Origin: DATMAM01 sp035559995
Lineage (GTDB): Bacteria > Desulfobacterota > Binatia > UBA9968
Direction of reading: 5' to 3'
Assembly (NCBI GenBank): GCA_035559995.1
Contig: DATMAM010000001.1
Location: forward strand, 1-64,000
Length of the DNA stretch: 64,000 nucleotides
Numbering within the stretch: position 1 is the stretch's first letter; the number at the start of each line of letters is the position of its first letter. Positions 34,833 to 44,119 of this stretch are shown here, one piece after another. The notes below the pieces were generated by a model. The model saw nothing but the letters and a program-made list of their open reading frames with translations, was not told where the DNA came from and searched no databases. The position numbers and the translations under genes were made by a program.

Positions 34833-35648
34833 ATGGCACGGGTCAAGCTGCAGGCGATCGGCCTGCGCATGGAGTACTACCAGCCCAGGACCGGCGGCCG
34901 GCTTTTGGCGCTGGACAACGTGAACCTCGGCATCGAGGAAGGGGAGTTCGTCACGATCGTCGGCCCGAGCGGCTGCGGCAAGACGACCTTCATCAATATC
35001 GCCGACGGGCTTCTCCAGCCGACCGGCGGAAAGATTTTGCTCGACGGCAAGGAAATCACCGGTCCCGGGCTCGATCGCGCCATGGTGTTTCAAGACCCGT
35101 GCCTGTTGCCCTGGAGGACGGTGTTGAAGAATGTCCTTTTCGGCCTCGAGTGCCGGGGCAAGGACGGGCCGGCGGAAAAAGAGCGCGCGCTCGGCTTCAT
35201 CAAGCTCGTCGGGCTTGCAGGCTTCGAGGACCATTTTCCCCACGAGTTGTCCGGCGGCATGCAGCAGCGCTGCAACCTCGCCCGCGCCCTCACGGTCGAT
35301 CCGGAAATCTTGATCATGGACGAGCCGTTCGCCGCGCTCGACGCGCAGACCCGCGAAATCATGCAGCTCGAGCTGCTGCGCATCTGGAACCAGACGAGAA
35401 AGACCGTGCTGTTCATCACGCATCAGATCAACGAGGCGATCTATCTTGCGGATCGGGTGATCATCTTCAGCGCCCGCCCGGGAAGGGTGAAGGATACGTT
35501 GAAGATCAATATCCCGCGCCCGCGGGGGCTCGCCGTCAAGCGCTCGAAGGAGTTTCTCGAATACGAAGACTACCTGTGGAACCAAATCGAGGAAGAGGTG
35601 CGCAAGACGATGCTCGCCGATCAGGTGGTGCGCAGCATCAACGCGTGA
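34833..35648 (+). CDS. ABC transporter ATP-binding protein (SsuB/TauB-like)
   Basis: This 271-residue ATPase of the nitrate/sulfonate/taurine-type subfamily has Walker A GPSGCGKTT at about 46-54, FQDPCLLPWRTVLKNV at the Q-loop, signature LSGGMQQR, Walker B ILIMDEPFAALD and FITHQINEAIYLADRV. DPCLLPWR is characteristic of that subfamily. It lacks the long C-terminal TOBE extension of the other ATPase in the run. The ATG follows GGAGG at 34818. The next gene, a fused iron-type permease, starts 46 bases downstream, which is an unusual partner for this ATPase class. Confidence 0.92.
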   Translation: MARVKLQAIGLRMEYYQPRTGGRLLALDNVNLGIEEGEFVTIVGPSGCGKTTFINIADGLLQPTGGKILLDGKEITGPGLDRAMVFQDPCLLPWRTVLKNVLFGLECRGKDGPAEKERALGFIKLVGLAGFEDHFPHELSGGMQQRCNLARALTVDPEILIMDEPFAALDAQTREIMQLELLRIWNQTRKTVLFITHQINEAIYLADRVIIFSARPGRVKDTLKINIPRPRGLAVKRSKEFLEYEDYLWNQIEEEVRKTMLADQVVRSINA

Positions 35649-35694
35649 GCGAGCGGCGCTCTGCCGAAAGGTAAGCGGAGCCCAGGGGTAATCT

Positions 35695-37389
35695 GTGAAA
35701 AAATATTTCACCGTTCAGAGCGTCATCCTGGTGGCGTGCTCGCTTTTTGTCGTTTACCTGGCCGGCATCCCCCTGGTGATGCTGCTCTACGGCAGCTTCC
35801 GCAGCGCCCCCATCGGCGAGCCGGGAGCCGCGTTCACGATCCAGAACTACATCAAAGCTTATTTCGATCGCGAGTTTTATCTGTTGTTTCTCAACTCGCT
35901 TTACTTCGCGCTCGGATGCTGCATTCTGACGTTCTCCATCGGAACGTATCTGGCGTGGGTCAGCGAACGCACCAATACGCCCTTGAAGAAGCTGTTCGTG
36001 GTGATGGCCCTCATTCCCTTCATCATCCCCGGCATTTTGAGCACGATTTCCTGGATTTTGCTTCTCAGCCCGAAAATCGGGCTGATCAATATCGCGCTCA
36101 AGGGGCTGCTGGGGTTGGAGCAGTCTCCCTTCAATATCTATTCCATGTGGGGAATGATCTGGGCGGAATCGATTCACGACTACCCCTTGGTGTTCCTGTT
36201 GATGTCGGCGGCGTTTCGCAACATGGACACCTCCTTGGAGGAAGCCGCGCTCTCGGCGGGGTCGAGCACGTGGACGACATTCCGGCGAGTTACGCTGCCG
36301 CTGATGCGGCCGGCGATGTTCAGCGTCATGCTCATCGTTTTCGTGCGCGCGATCGAGTCGTTCGAGGTGCCGGCCCTGGTGGGCGTGCCCGCAAAAATAT
36401 CGGTTTTTACCACCAAGATTTTTCTCGCGATTCATCAGTTCCCGTCCGATTTCGGCCTCGCGGGCGCCTATGCGGTGACGCTGCTCGTGATCAGCACGGC
36501 GGGCGTGCTGATTTACGGCCGGATTACGCGCCGGGAGGAGCGCTACGCCACGGTCACGGGGAAAGGATACCGGCCCCGGGTCATCGACCTGGGCCCGTGG
36601 AAGTATGTGACCTGCGCCTCGGCTTTTTTGATTTTCTTCCTCGCGGTGATTCTGCCGGTTTTCGTGCTCCTCTGGTCTTCGTTCATTCCGTATTACGGCA
36701 TTCCCTCCAAGGAGCTTTTTGACAAGCTCACGCTCGCAAATTACAGGTACGTGCTCAACTACCCGCTGGCGCTCACGGCCTTCAAGAACAGTTTTTATCT
36801 CTCGGTCGGCTCCGCCACGCTCGTCATGTTGCTCACCTCGGTGATCGCTTGGATCACGGTCAAGAGCAAGCTTCCGGGGCGAGCGCTGCTCGACAATATG
36901 ACGTTCATCCCGATCGCGATGCCCGGCATTGTCCTGGGCGTGAGCCTGATCTGGGTCTATCTCACGCTTCCGATCCCGATTTACGGAACTATTTGGGTGC
37001 TGCTGCTGGCCTACATGACCAAGTTCATGCCCTATGGGATTCGCGCCGCCTCCGCCTCGATGGTGCAGATCAACAAGGAGCTGGAGGAGGCGTCGCTGGC
37101 GAGCGGCGGGACCTGGCTGCAGACGTTTCGCAAGGTGCTGCTGCCGCTATTGATGCCTGGTTTTGTCGCGGGCTGGATTTACATCAGCATTATCGCTCTG
37201 CGCGAGCTGTCGACGTCAATTTTGCTCTATTCCTACGACAGCACGGTTCTGTCGATCATGGCGTTTGATCTGTGGGAGGGCGGGCAATACACGTATGTGT
37301 GCGCGCTGGGGGTGCTGATGGTGCTCATTCTGATTACGATGGCGTATGTGGCGCGAAAGCTCGGCGCCCGGATCGGGATCGCGGAGTGA
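35695..37389 (+). CDS. ABC transporter permease, two fused transmembrane halves
   Basis: The 564-residue inner-membrane protein repeats a six-helix permease unit. Contact loops are TSLEEAALSAGSSTWTTFRR (about 178-198) and ELEEASLASGGTWLQTFRKV (about 462-481). It has the same layout and length as the permease at 20635 but is not its close copy. The start is GTG at 35695 after AGGGG. An ATPase gene lies on each side (46 bases upstream, 41 downstream). No periplasmic binding protein is encoded in the run, so one must be supplied from elsewhere. Confidence 0.9.
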   Translation: MKKYFTVQSVILVACSLFVVYLAGIPLVMLLYGSFRSAPIGEPGAAFTIQNYIKAYFDREFYLLFLNSLYFALGCCILTFSIGTYLAWVSERTNTPLKKLFVVMALIPFIIPGILSTISWILLLSPKIGLINIALKGLLGLEQSPFNIYSMWGMIWAESIHDYPLVFLLMSAAFRNMDTSLEEAALSAGSSTWTTFRRVTLPLMRPAMFSVMLIVFVRAIESFEVPALVGVPAKISVFTTKIFLAIHQFPSDFGLAGAYAVTLLVISTAGVLIYGRITRREERYATVTGKGYRPRVIDLGPWKYVTCASAFLIFFLAVILPVFVLLWSSFIPYYGIPSKELFDKLTLANYRYVLNYPLALTAFKNSFYLSVGSATLVMLLTSVIAWITVKSKLPGRALLDNMTFIPIAMPGIVLGVSLIWVYLTLPIPIYGTIWVLLLAYMTKFMPYGIRAASASMVQINKELEEASLASGGTWLQTFRKVLLPLLMPGFVAGWIYISIIALRELSTSILLYSYDSTVLSIMAFDLWEGGQYTYVCALGVLMVLILITMAYVARKLGARIGIAE

Positions 37390-37430
37390 TCGATCAAAGC
37401 GAAACCCGGCGCCCACAAAGCGGAGGAGAG

Positions 37431-38579
37431 ATGGCTGACAAAAGGATGATGGTTCAGATTCAGAACCTGGAAAAGTATTTCGGCGAGGACAAGGATCGGG
37501 TGCACGTGCTGAAGGGGGTATCGCTCGAGATTCCGGAAGGGTCGCTCTACACGTTTCTCGGGCCGAGCGGTTGCGGCAAGACGACGACGTTGCGCTGCGT
37601 GGCGGGCCTGGAGCGGCCGGACGGCGGCAGAATCAGCATCGACGGAAGGACGGTGTACAGCGCGGGCGAACGCATCTACGTGCCCACCAACAAGCGGCCG
37701 ATCGGCATGGTTTTTCAGTCGTACGCGATCTGGCCGCACATGACCGTGTTTGAGAATGTGGCCTATCCGTTGACCATCCAGAGGCGGCCCAAGGAGGAGA
37801 TCAAGAGAAGGGTCGGAGAAGTGCTGCGGATCGTCGGCCTGCAGGGTCTCGAGGATCGCCCCGCGCCGAAGCTTTCGGGCGGTCAGCAGCAGCGGGTCGC
37901 TTTTGCGCGCGCGCTCGTAAACGAGCCGAAAGTGATGTTGCTCGACGAGCCGCTCAGCAATCTCGACGCCAAGCTGCGCGAGCAGATGCGCTTCGAGATC
38001 AAGGCGCTGCAGCGCCGGGTGAACATCACGACGATCTACGTGACGCACGATCAGGGGGAAGCGCTGGCGATCTCGGACCAGATCGCGGTGATGCACGCGG
38101 GCAAACTCATTGAAGTGGGGACGCCGCATCAGCTATACTCGAAGCCGAAACGCAAGTTCACCGCCACGTTTCTGGGGCTGACCAACCTGATCGAGGGCAA
38201 GGTGATCGAGCTCGGCGGTGACTCTCAGCCCGGTCGCCTCGAGACGAACAAAGGCATCCTCTCGTTCGTCCCGACCACGAAGCTGGAAAAGAATCAGACG
38301 GCCGTGATCTCCGTGCGGCCGGAGCACATCGAGGTGCACAAGACAAAGCCGCAGAACTCCGAAAACGTGGTCGAGGGGACGGTCAAGGACGCGGTCTTCA
38401 TGGGCGACGCCTATCACTGTCATATCGCCGTCGGCGAGGACCTCATTCGCGTGCACACGCACCCTTTTCTCACGATGAACCCCGGAGAAAAAGTTTATCT
38501 TCGGCTCGACCCGCAGAGCTGTAACGGCCTGCCGGCGGAAGATATCGAAGGCATGGACGAATCGATGATGGGAACGTAA
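37431..38579 (+). CDS. ABC transporter ATP-binding protein with TOBE domain (UgpC/PotA-like)
   Basis: This 382-residue ATPase has Walker A GPSGCGKTT at about 45-53, VFQSYAIWPHM, signature LSGGQQQR, Walker B VMLLDEPLSNLD and VTHDQGEALA. The C-terminal about 130 residues include the TOBE fold (VISVRPEHIEV). It is the natural partner of the fused permease 41 bases upstream. The ATG at 37431 follows GGAGGAG; the open frame extending to 37272 overlaps the permease gene and is rejected. A second ubiD gene follows after 37 bases, suggesting that uptake and decarboxylation are co-expressed. Confidence 0.94.
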   Translation: MADKRMMVQIQNLEKYFGEDKDRVHVLKGVSLEIPEGSLYTFLGPSGCGKTTTLRCVAGLERPDGGRISIDGRTVYSAGERIYVPTNKRPIGMVFQSYAIWPHMTVFENVAYPLTIQRRPKEEIKRRVGEVLRIVGLQGLEDRPAPKLSGGQQQRVAFARALVNEPKVMLLDEPLSNLDAKLREQMRFEIKALQRRVNITTIYVTHDQGEALAISDQIAVMHAGKLIEVGTPHQLYSKPKRKFTATFLGLTNLIEGKVIELGGDSQPGRLETNKGILSFVPTTKLEKNQTAVISVRPEHIEVHKTKPQNSENVVEGTVKDAVFMGDAYHCHIAVGEDLIRVHTHPFLTMNPGEKVYLRLDPQSCNGLPAEDIEGMDESMMGT

Positions 38580-38616
38580 AGGTTGACGGAATCCGATAGC
38601 GAAAGGAGCAATCTCA

Positions 38617-40104
38617 ATGACCGCTTTAGAAGCGCGCAAATTTGCCGAGCAGGAGATCAAGGCCGGCAAGACGCCCGCCTACACGGACTTGCGGGAGTGG
38701 CTCGAGATCGTCGATAGCCTCGGAGAACTCAAAAGAGTCGAGGGGGTCGACTGGAATCTGGAGATGGGGACACTCGCGGAGCTCATCGCCCGCGAGAGCA
38801 AGGGAGCGGTCCCGGCGGTGCTTTTCGACAAGATCAAGGACTACCCCGCAGGCTACCGGGTGCTGTTCGCGCAAAACGCGTCGTTCAAGAGGATGGCGCT
38901 GAATTTGGGCTTGCCGCTCGACCTCTCGGGGCTGGATCTGGTGCGCGCGCTGCGGCAAAAGCTGGCGGCGCATCGTCCGCTCCCCCACAAGGTGGTCAAG
39001 AGCGGTCCGATCTTGGAAAACGTGCTCTCCGGCGACGACGTCGACCTGCTCAAGTTCCCGGTGCCGTTCGTCCACGAGCTCGACGGCGGGCGCTACATCG
39101 GCACGGCGTGCCTCGTGATCACGCGCGATCCGGACGAGGGCTGGGTGAATCTGGGAACCTATCGCGGCATGGTGCAGGACAAGAAAACGATGAGCCTGTA
39201 CATCTCGCCGGGGAAGCACGGCCGCATTCAGGTGCAGAAATATTTCGACCAGGGAAAGCCGTGTCCCGTCATGGTCTCGGTCGGGCAGGATCCGGTGCTC
39301 TTTATGGTTTCAGGAAACGAGGTCGATTACGGCGTTTCGGAGTTTGATTATGCCGGCGGTTTGAAAGGCACGCCCATCGAGGTCATCGAGGGCAAAGCCA
39401 CCGGGCTGCCGATGCCCGCGCACGCGGAGATCGTGATCGAAGGGACAATGACGCCGGGCGATGTCATGAAGGAAGGGCCGTTCGGCGAATGGACGGGATA
39501 CTACGCGAGCTCCACGCGGCCCGAGCCGGTCATTCGCGTGCAGCATATCTACCATCGAAACAATCCGATCCTGACCGGAGCCCGGCCCGGGCGGCCGCCT
39601 TCCGACTATTCTCTCGCCAAATGCATGGTAAAGTCCGCGCTCATCTGGGATCAGGTTGAAAAGGCCGGCGTCCCGGACGTGAAAGGCGTTTGGTGTCACG
39701 AGGCGGGCGGGGGAAGATTGCTCAACATCATCTCGATCAAACAGCGCTACCCCGGCCACGCGCGCCAGGCCGCTCTGGTAGCCTCGCAAGTTCACGCGGG
39801 CGCTTACCTGGGCCGCTACGTGATCTGCGTCGACGACGACATCGATCCGACCAACACGTTCGACGTGCTCTGGGCGCTGGCGACGCGCTCGGATCCCGTC
39901 GAGTCGATCGAGATCCTGCGGCGCTGCTGGAGCGGGCCGCTCGATCCGAGAATTCAGCCGGGCAAGAAGGGCTTTAACTCGCGCGCGATCATCGATGCGT
40001 GCCGCCCGTTCGAGTGGATGAAAGACTTCCCGCCCGTCGCCGAGTCCAGTCCCGAGCTCAGGAGGAAAGTTTTTGAGAAGTGGAAGGCCGTGATTCAGAG
40101 CTAG
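38617..40104 (+). CDS. UbiD family decarboxylase (second copy)
   Basis: This 495-residue UbiD homologue has the same order of landmarks as the gene at 5483: LFDKIKDYPAGYRVLF, VLSGDDVDLLKFPVPFVHE, YIGTACLVITRDP, VSVGQDPVLFMVSG, GPFGEWTGYYAS, KQRYPGHARQ and VDDDIDPTNTFDVLWALATRSDP. It probably uses prenylated FMN to remove carboxylate from an aromatic or conjugated acid. The ATG follows GAAAGGAG. It ends the run that begins with the SsuB-like ATPase. Its last 47 bases overlap the end of metF on the other strand. Confidence 0.94.
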   Translation: MTALEARKFAEQEIKAGKTPAYTDLREWLEIVDSLGELKRVEGVDWNLEMGTLAELIARESKGAVPAVLFDKIKDYPAGYRVLFAQNASFKRMALNLGLPLDLSGLDLVRALRQKLAAHRPLPHKVVKSGPILENVLSGDDVDLLKFPVPFVHELDGGRYIGTACLVITRDPDEGWVNLGTYRGMVQDKKTMSLYISPGKHGRIQVQKYFDQGKPCPVMVSVGQDPVLFMVSGNEVDYGVSEFDYAGGLKGTPIEVIEGKATGLPMPAHAEIVIEGTMTPGDVMKEGPFGEWTGYYASSTRPEPVIRVQHIYHRNNPILTGARPGRPPSDYSLAKCMVKSALIWDQVEKAGVPDVKGVWCHEAGGGRLLNIISIKQRYPGHARQAALVASQVHAGAYLGRYVICVDDDIDPTNTFDVLWALATRSDPVESIEILRRCWSGPLDPRIQPGKKGFNSRAIIDACRPFEWMKDFPPVAESSPELRRKVFEKWKAVIQS

Positions 40105-40972
40105 GCAGCTCGGCGCGCAGATTTTCCAGAATCCTTCGGGTCGAAAGCGACTTGTTCAACGTGTAGAAGTGAATGCCTGGGGCCTCCCGCTCGAGGAGCT
40201 CCAGGCATTGCTTTGTCGCGTAGCGGATCCCCACCTCGACCACCGCTTCTTTGTTTCCGTCGACGGACTCCAGCTCCGCCAACAGCAAGGGCGGGATCGC
40301 GGCGCCGCACAGCTGCGTGAACCGCTTGATCTGATTGACGTCGGTAATCGGCATGATTCCGGGCACGATCGGAAGCTCAATCCCGGCGCGGCGCGCGCGC
40401 GCCACAAAATCGAAGTAATCCTGATTGTCGAAGAAAAGCTGGGTCACGATGAAATCCGCGCCCGCGTCGACCTTTCTCTTGAGATGAGCGAGATCGGCGT
40501 CCTTGCTCGGCGCTTCCGGATGGCCTTCGGGGTAGCCGGCGACCCCGAGGCAGAAATCTTTGCGCGCGCGAATGAAGCGCACGAGCTCGTCGGCGTGGCG
40601 GAAGCCGTCCGGGTGCGCGACAAAATCGCTCTGTCCTTTGGGCGGGTCGCCGCGCAACGTCATCACGTTCTCGATCCCGCCCTGCTCGATCTCGTCCAAA
40701 ATGGCGGCGATTTCCGCGCGGCTGTGGCCCACGCAGGTGAGGTGCGCCATGGCCTCGATGCCGGTCTCCTGCTTGATGCGCTTGGTGATCTCGATCGTTT
40801 TGCGCCGCGTGCTGCCGCCGGCGCCGTAGGTGACGGAAACGAACGAAGGGTCGAGCTCGCGCAGGTTCTTGATCGTGGCGAAAAGGCTCGTCACCCCGGC
40901 GTCCTCTTTGGGGGGAAAAAATTCAAACGAGAAAACCGGACGTCCTCGGCCGAAAAGATCTTTGATTTTCAT
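40058..40972 (-). CDS. metF: 5,10-methylenetetrahydrofolate reductase MetF
   Basis: This 304-residue FAD-containing TIM-barrel enzyme makes 5-methyltetrahydrofolate, the methyl donor for MetH. Landmarks are VFSFEFFPPKEDAG with the catalytic Glu (about residues 14-27), SVTYGAGGSTR, HLTCVGHSRAEI, LRGDPPKG and GVAGYPEGHPEA. The later QLFFDNQDYFDFV and PGIMPITDVNQIKRF are also family-typical. The ATG at 40972 follows GGGAGCGG. It is convergent with ubiD, with a 47-base overlap. An inverted repeat lies upstream. It is separate from metH but belongs to the same pathway. Confidence 0.95.
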   Translation of the reverse strand: MKIKDLFGRGRPVFSFEFFPPKEDAGVTSLFATIKNLRELDPSFVSVTYGAGGSTRRKTIEITKRIKQETGIEAMAHLTCVGHSRAEIAAILDEIEQGGIENVMTLRGDPPKGQSDFVAHPDGFRHADELVRFIRARKDFCLGVAGYPEGHPEAPSKDADLAHLKRKVDAGADFIVTQLFFDNQDYFDFVARARRAGIELPIVPGIMPITDVNQIKRFTQLCGAAIPPLLLAELESVDGNKEAVVEVGIRYATKQCLELLEREAPGIHFYTLNKSLSTRRILENLRAELPSSESRPSTSQKLSS

Positions 40973-41004
40973 GCCGCTCCCAACCGGTGGGACTTTAGCA
41001 CGAA

Positions 41005-41020
41005 TCGATATTTGCATCGA
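41005..41020. promoter_or_regulatory. inverted repeat between metF and the orphan molybdenum hydroxylase gene
   Basis: TCGAT-ATTTGC-ATCGA is a perfect 5+6+5 inverted repeat about 33 bases before the metF start. Read toward metF it lies just upstream of a -10-like TAAAGT. It shares the TCGA/ATCGA ends and AT-rich centre of the 12772-12795 palindrome, but is shorter. Whether the same regulator binds both is an open question. Confidence 0.3.
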
Positions 41021-41064
41021 GAGCGGGGGATTGGTAACTTGAGCAAAAATTGTCCCGGCGGTCT

Positions 41065-43275
41065 ATGAAGGAAAACACCCTCTACGTGGGGCACAATATT
41101 GCTCGCGTCGACGCCATCGAGAAAGTCACCGGCAGGGCCAAGTACACCGGGGATCTCGCGATCGCGGGGATGCTTCACGGCAAGATCTTGCGCAGCCCGC
41201 TGCCGCACGCGCGCATCAAAAAGATCGACGCCGCGCGCGCGGCGTCGCTCGCCGGCGTCGCCGCCGTTCTTACGGCGGCGGATCTCGCCGATCTCAACCC
41301 GTACTACAGCGGCCGGCCGCTGATCGCGATCGACAAGGTGCGCTACGCCGGGGAGCCGGTGGCCGCGGTGGCGGCGGAAACTCCGCAGGCGGCGGCAGAG
41401 GCGGTCTCCCTGATCGAGGTCGAGTACGAGGAACTGCCCGCTTTTGTCGGCCTGGACGCCGCTCTCAAAGGCGCCGATCCGCTGATCCATGCGGACGCGC
41501 CGCGCAACATCTGCAGCCACGAACGCGTGGAACAGGGAAATATCGACCAGGGATTCGCCGAATCCGACGAGATCTTCGAGGACGTGTTTGTCTTTCCGAT
41601 GGTCTATCACTACGCGATGGAGCCGCACACGGTGATCGCGGAGTGGACAGACGACGGCATTCGTGTCTGGTCGTCGGCGCAGCACCCGTTTCAGGTGCGC
41701 GCGGATCTGGCGAAAATTTTCCGCGTGCGACCGGCGCAGGTTCAGATGATCATCCCTTACCTGGGCGGCGGTTTCGGCAGCAAATCGTACACGAAATTCG
41801 AGCCGCTGGTCGTCGCGCTCGCGCGCAAGGCGAAACGGCCCGTGAGGATCGCGAACTCCGTATCGGAATCGATGCTCACCGTACGGCGGCATGCGGCCCG
41901 GGTCCGGCTCAAGACCGGTGTCAAACGGGACGGCACGTTGGTCGCGCGCGAGGCGGAGATCTTTCTCGATACCGGCGGCTATGCGGACAACGGTCCCGCC
42001 GTGGCGGCGCGCGCCGCCACGCGAGTTCTCGGCCCTTACCGGATCCCGCACATCCGTAGCGACGCTTACGCGGTATACACCAACTCGGGCTCCGCGGGCT
42101 CGTTCCGCGCGATCGGGGCGCCGCAGAGCCTTTTCGCTTGCGAATCGCAGATGGACATCATCGCCGCCGCTTTAAAGATGGATCCGGCGGAGTTGCGACT
42201 CAAGAACATGCTGCGCAAAGGCGAGAAGCTGCAGCCCAAGCTCCGCGGCATGGACGCCAATCTCGCAATGGGGCTAAAGAAGCTCCTCGCGGCGAGCCGC
42301 TGGAAGTCGCTGACCAAAAAGAAAGCCGCCGTCGGTCTGGCTTGCGGCGCGACCAATGCCGGAGCGAACCCGATCTCGGTTGCGATGGTGAGATTGCAGC
42401 CCGACGGCAGCGTGGCCGTCTTCGCCGGCAGCACCGAGATGGGACAGGGGGTGAGAACGGTTCTGTCGCAGATTGTCGCCGAAGAGCTCAGGCTGCCGGT
42501 GGAATCGGTGAAGGTCGTGCGCGCGGATACGACGGTCACGCCCTATGACAACTCCACCGGATCGAGCCGCTCGACAACCCTGATGGGAACGGCGGTGCAA
42601 AACGCGGCGCGCGACTTAAAGAAGCAGCTTCTCGCCATCGCGGCGGCGGCTTTCAAGACAAAGCCATCGGCCGTGCGGCTCGACCGAGGAGCTTTGACTT
42701 GCGGGGAAGCGCGCCTGACCTTCGCCGAGGCGGTGCAGAAGCGCTTTGGGGCAAACGCGGGCGAACTGATCGGGCGCGGCGATGTCGGGCCGGAAATTAC
42801 CGACGGCCTGCCCGTCTTTTGGGAGATCGGCATGGGCGTCGCGGAGGTGGAGCTCGATCGGGAGACGGGAAGGATCGGGATCAAGCGCTACGTTTCGCTG
42901 GCCGACGTCGGAAAGGCGATTCATCCCGCCCAGTGCGTCGGACAGGAAGAGGGCGCCGCCATGATGGGCATCGGCCACACCCTGTTCGAGGAAATGATCT
43001 ACCAGGATGGCCAGCTCGCCAATTCGACGCTGCTTTCATACCGCGTGCCGCGCTTTTCGGACGTTCCGGATGAGTTCCACACGATCCTTCTCGAAAACCG
43101 CGACGGCCCCGGGCCGTTCGGCGCCCGGGGCATGGGCGAGGGGGGGCTGTTGTCGGTGGCGCCTTCGGTCACAAACGCGCTCGCTCGGGGTATCGGATTG
43201 CGGCTCAAAGAGCTCCCCTTGACCCCGGAGCGCGTGTGGCGGGCGCTGAAGGATGTTCGAGAGCTGAAGCGTTGA
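41065..43275 (+). CDS. xanthine dehydrogenase-family molybdopterin-binding subunit, orphan
   Basis: This 736-residue molybdenum hydroxylase catalytic subunit shows NIARVDAIEKVTGRAKYTGD, YLGGGFGSKSYTKFEP, the loop AGSFRAIG, AGSTEMGQGVRTVLSQ, SSRSTTLMGTAV and the catalytic Glu in GARGMGEGGLLS. All domains of the large subunit appear complete. Unlike the set at 28.7-32.5 kb, it has no [2Fe-2S] or FAD subunit gene beside it. It must share subunits or act with partners elsewhere. The ATG at 41065 has only a weak ribosome site, and a TTG at 41050 is possible. The next gene is on the opposite strand. Confidence 0.88.
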   Translation: MKENTLYVGHNIARVDAIEKVTGRAKYTGDLAIAGMLHGKILRSPLPHARIKKIDAARAASLAGVAAVLTAADLADLNPYYSGRPLIAIDKVRYAGEPVAAVAAETPQAAAEAVSLIEVEYEELPAFVGLDAALKGADPLIHADAPRNICSHERVEQGNIDQGFAESDEIFEDVFVFPMVYHYAMEPHTVIAEWTDDGIRVWSSAQHPFQVRADLAKIFRVRPAQVQMIIPYLGGGFGSKSYTKFEPLVVALARKAKRPVRIANSVSESMLTVRRHAARVRLKTGVKRDGTLVAREAEIFLDTGGYADNGPAVAARAATRVLGPYRIPHIRSDAYAVYTNSGSAGSFRAIGAPQSLFACESQMDIIAAALKMDPAELRLKNMLRKGEKLQPKLRGMDANLAMGLKKLLAASRWKSLTKKKAAVGLACGATNAGANPISVAMVRLQPDGSVAVFAGSTEMGQGVRTVLSQIVAEELRLPVESVKVVRADTTVTPYDNSTGSSRSTTLMGTAVQNAARDLKKQLLAIAAAAFKTKPSAVRLDRGALTCGEARLTFAEAVQKRFGANAGELIGRGDVGPEITDGLPVFWEIGMGVAEVELDRETGRIGIKRYVSLADVGKAIHPAQCVGQEEGAAMMGIGHTLFEEMIYQDGQLANSTLLSYRVPRFSDVPDEFHTILLENRDGPGPFGARGMGEGGLLSVAPSVTNALARGIGLRLKELPLTPERVWRALKDVRELKR

Positions 43276-43363
43276 AAAAGTTGGGACGTTAAAAATTGGA
43301 CCGGCTCATCGCGCTTGATCTCTCGCTGGCGCTTGACTCGCGAACTCTTGAAACCTTCCGCGT

Positions 43364-44071
43364 TCAACGCAGCCGCTCGATCAGCGCGAGCACTTCGTCG
43401 AGGCTTTCGATCCGCAGGTAGCCGTCGGCTCTGTGCTTGCCGGAGCGGTCGATGAGAACGGCGTTGAGGCCGGCGGCCTTGGCGCCCGCGGCGTCATGGG
43501 AAGGGCTATCGCCGATGTGGATCGCCTCGCCGGGCGCAGCCGCGTAGCGGCCGAGCGCGCGGCGAAAGATTTCCGGGTCGGGTTTTGCGTGCCCGACGCG
43601 ACTCGATAAAAAGGCGGAGTCGAAGTAAGATGCGATTCCCAGCCCCTCGAGGATCCCGAGAACGCGCGAATCGAAGTTCGTGATGACCGCCAGGCTAAAA
43701 CCGGCGCCTTTAAGCGCTGCAAGCGTGCGCGCCGTTTCGGGGTACAAAACCCAGGTCGCCGGTTGCCTGAAGTGCTCGAACAGGGCGGCAAAATACTCGT
43801 TGAATTTTTCAAACCTGCCGTAAGGTTCAAAGATTCTTCGCACCAGATCCTTCCACCAGTTGAACTCCAGCTCGGCAATCGTATCCGGCGGGGCGTCGGG
43901 AAAGGCAAGCGGCGGAGACGAAGCAAAACAGCCGCGAAAGCGCCGACGAAGATCCGCGCTCGAAACCGCCATCCCGTAGCGGCGCGCGAACTCCGCGTAA
44001 ATCTCGCCGACGGGTCGTCCGGTATCGAACAGGGTTCCGGCGGCGTCGAAACAGATAAGTTTGAGCGGCAT
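43364..44071 (-). CDS. HAD superfamily hydrolase (subfamily IA)
   Basis: This 235-residue phosphatase or dehalogenase-type protein has motif I as ICFDAAGTLFDTG (residues 5-17), in which the second Asp is replaced by Ala. Motif II is in LAVITNFD and motif III/IV in HAKPDPEIFRRAL and HIGDSPSHDAAGAKAAGL. The C1 cap lies between about 20 and 85. D-x-A in place of D-x-D removes the usual general acid, so catalysis may differ from classical phosphatases; related HDHD3-like proteins share this change. It is divergent from pncA, with 48 bases between the starts. Confidence 0.85.
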   Translation of the reverse strand: MPLKLICFDAAGTLFDTGRPVGEIYAEFARRYGMAVSSADLRRRFRGCFASSPPLAFPDAPPDTIAELEFNWWKDLVRRIFEPYGRFEKFNEYFAALFEHFRQPATWVLYPETARTLAALKGAGFSLAVITNFDSRVLGILEGLGIASYFDSAFLSSRVGHAKPDPEIFRRALGRYAAAPGEAIHIGDSPSHDAAGAKAAGLNAVLIDRSGKHRADGYLRIESLDEVLALIERLR

Positions 44072-44119
44072 AAGGTTGCGGGGTTGTAAGCGAGCGAGCT
44101 TCCATTATAATGACATCCC

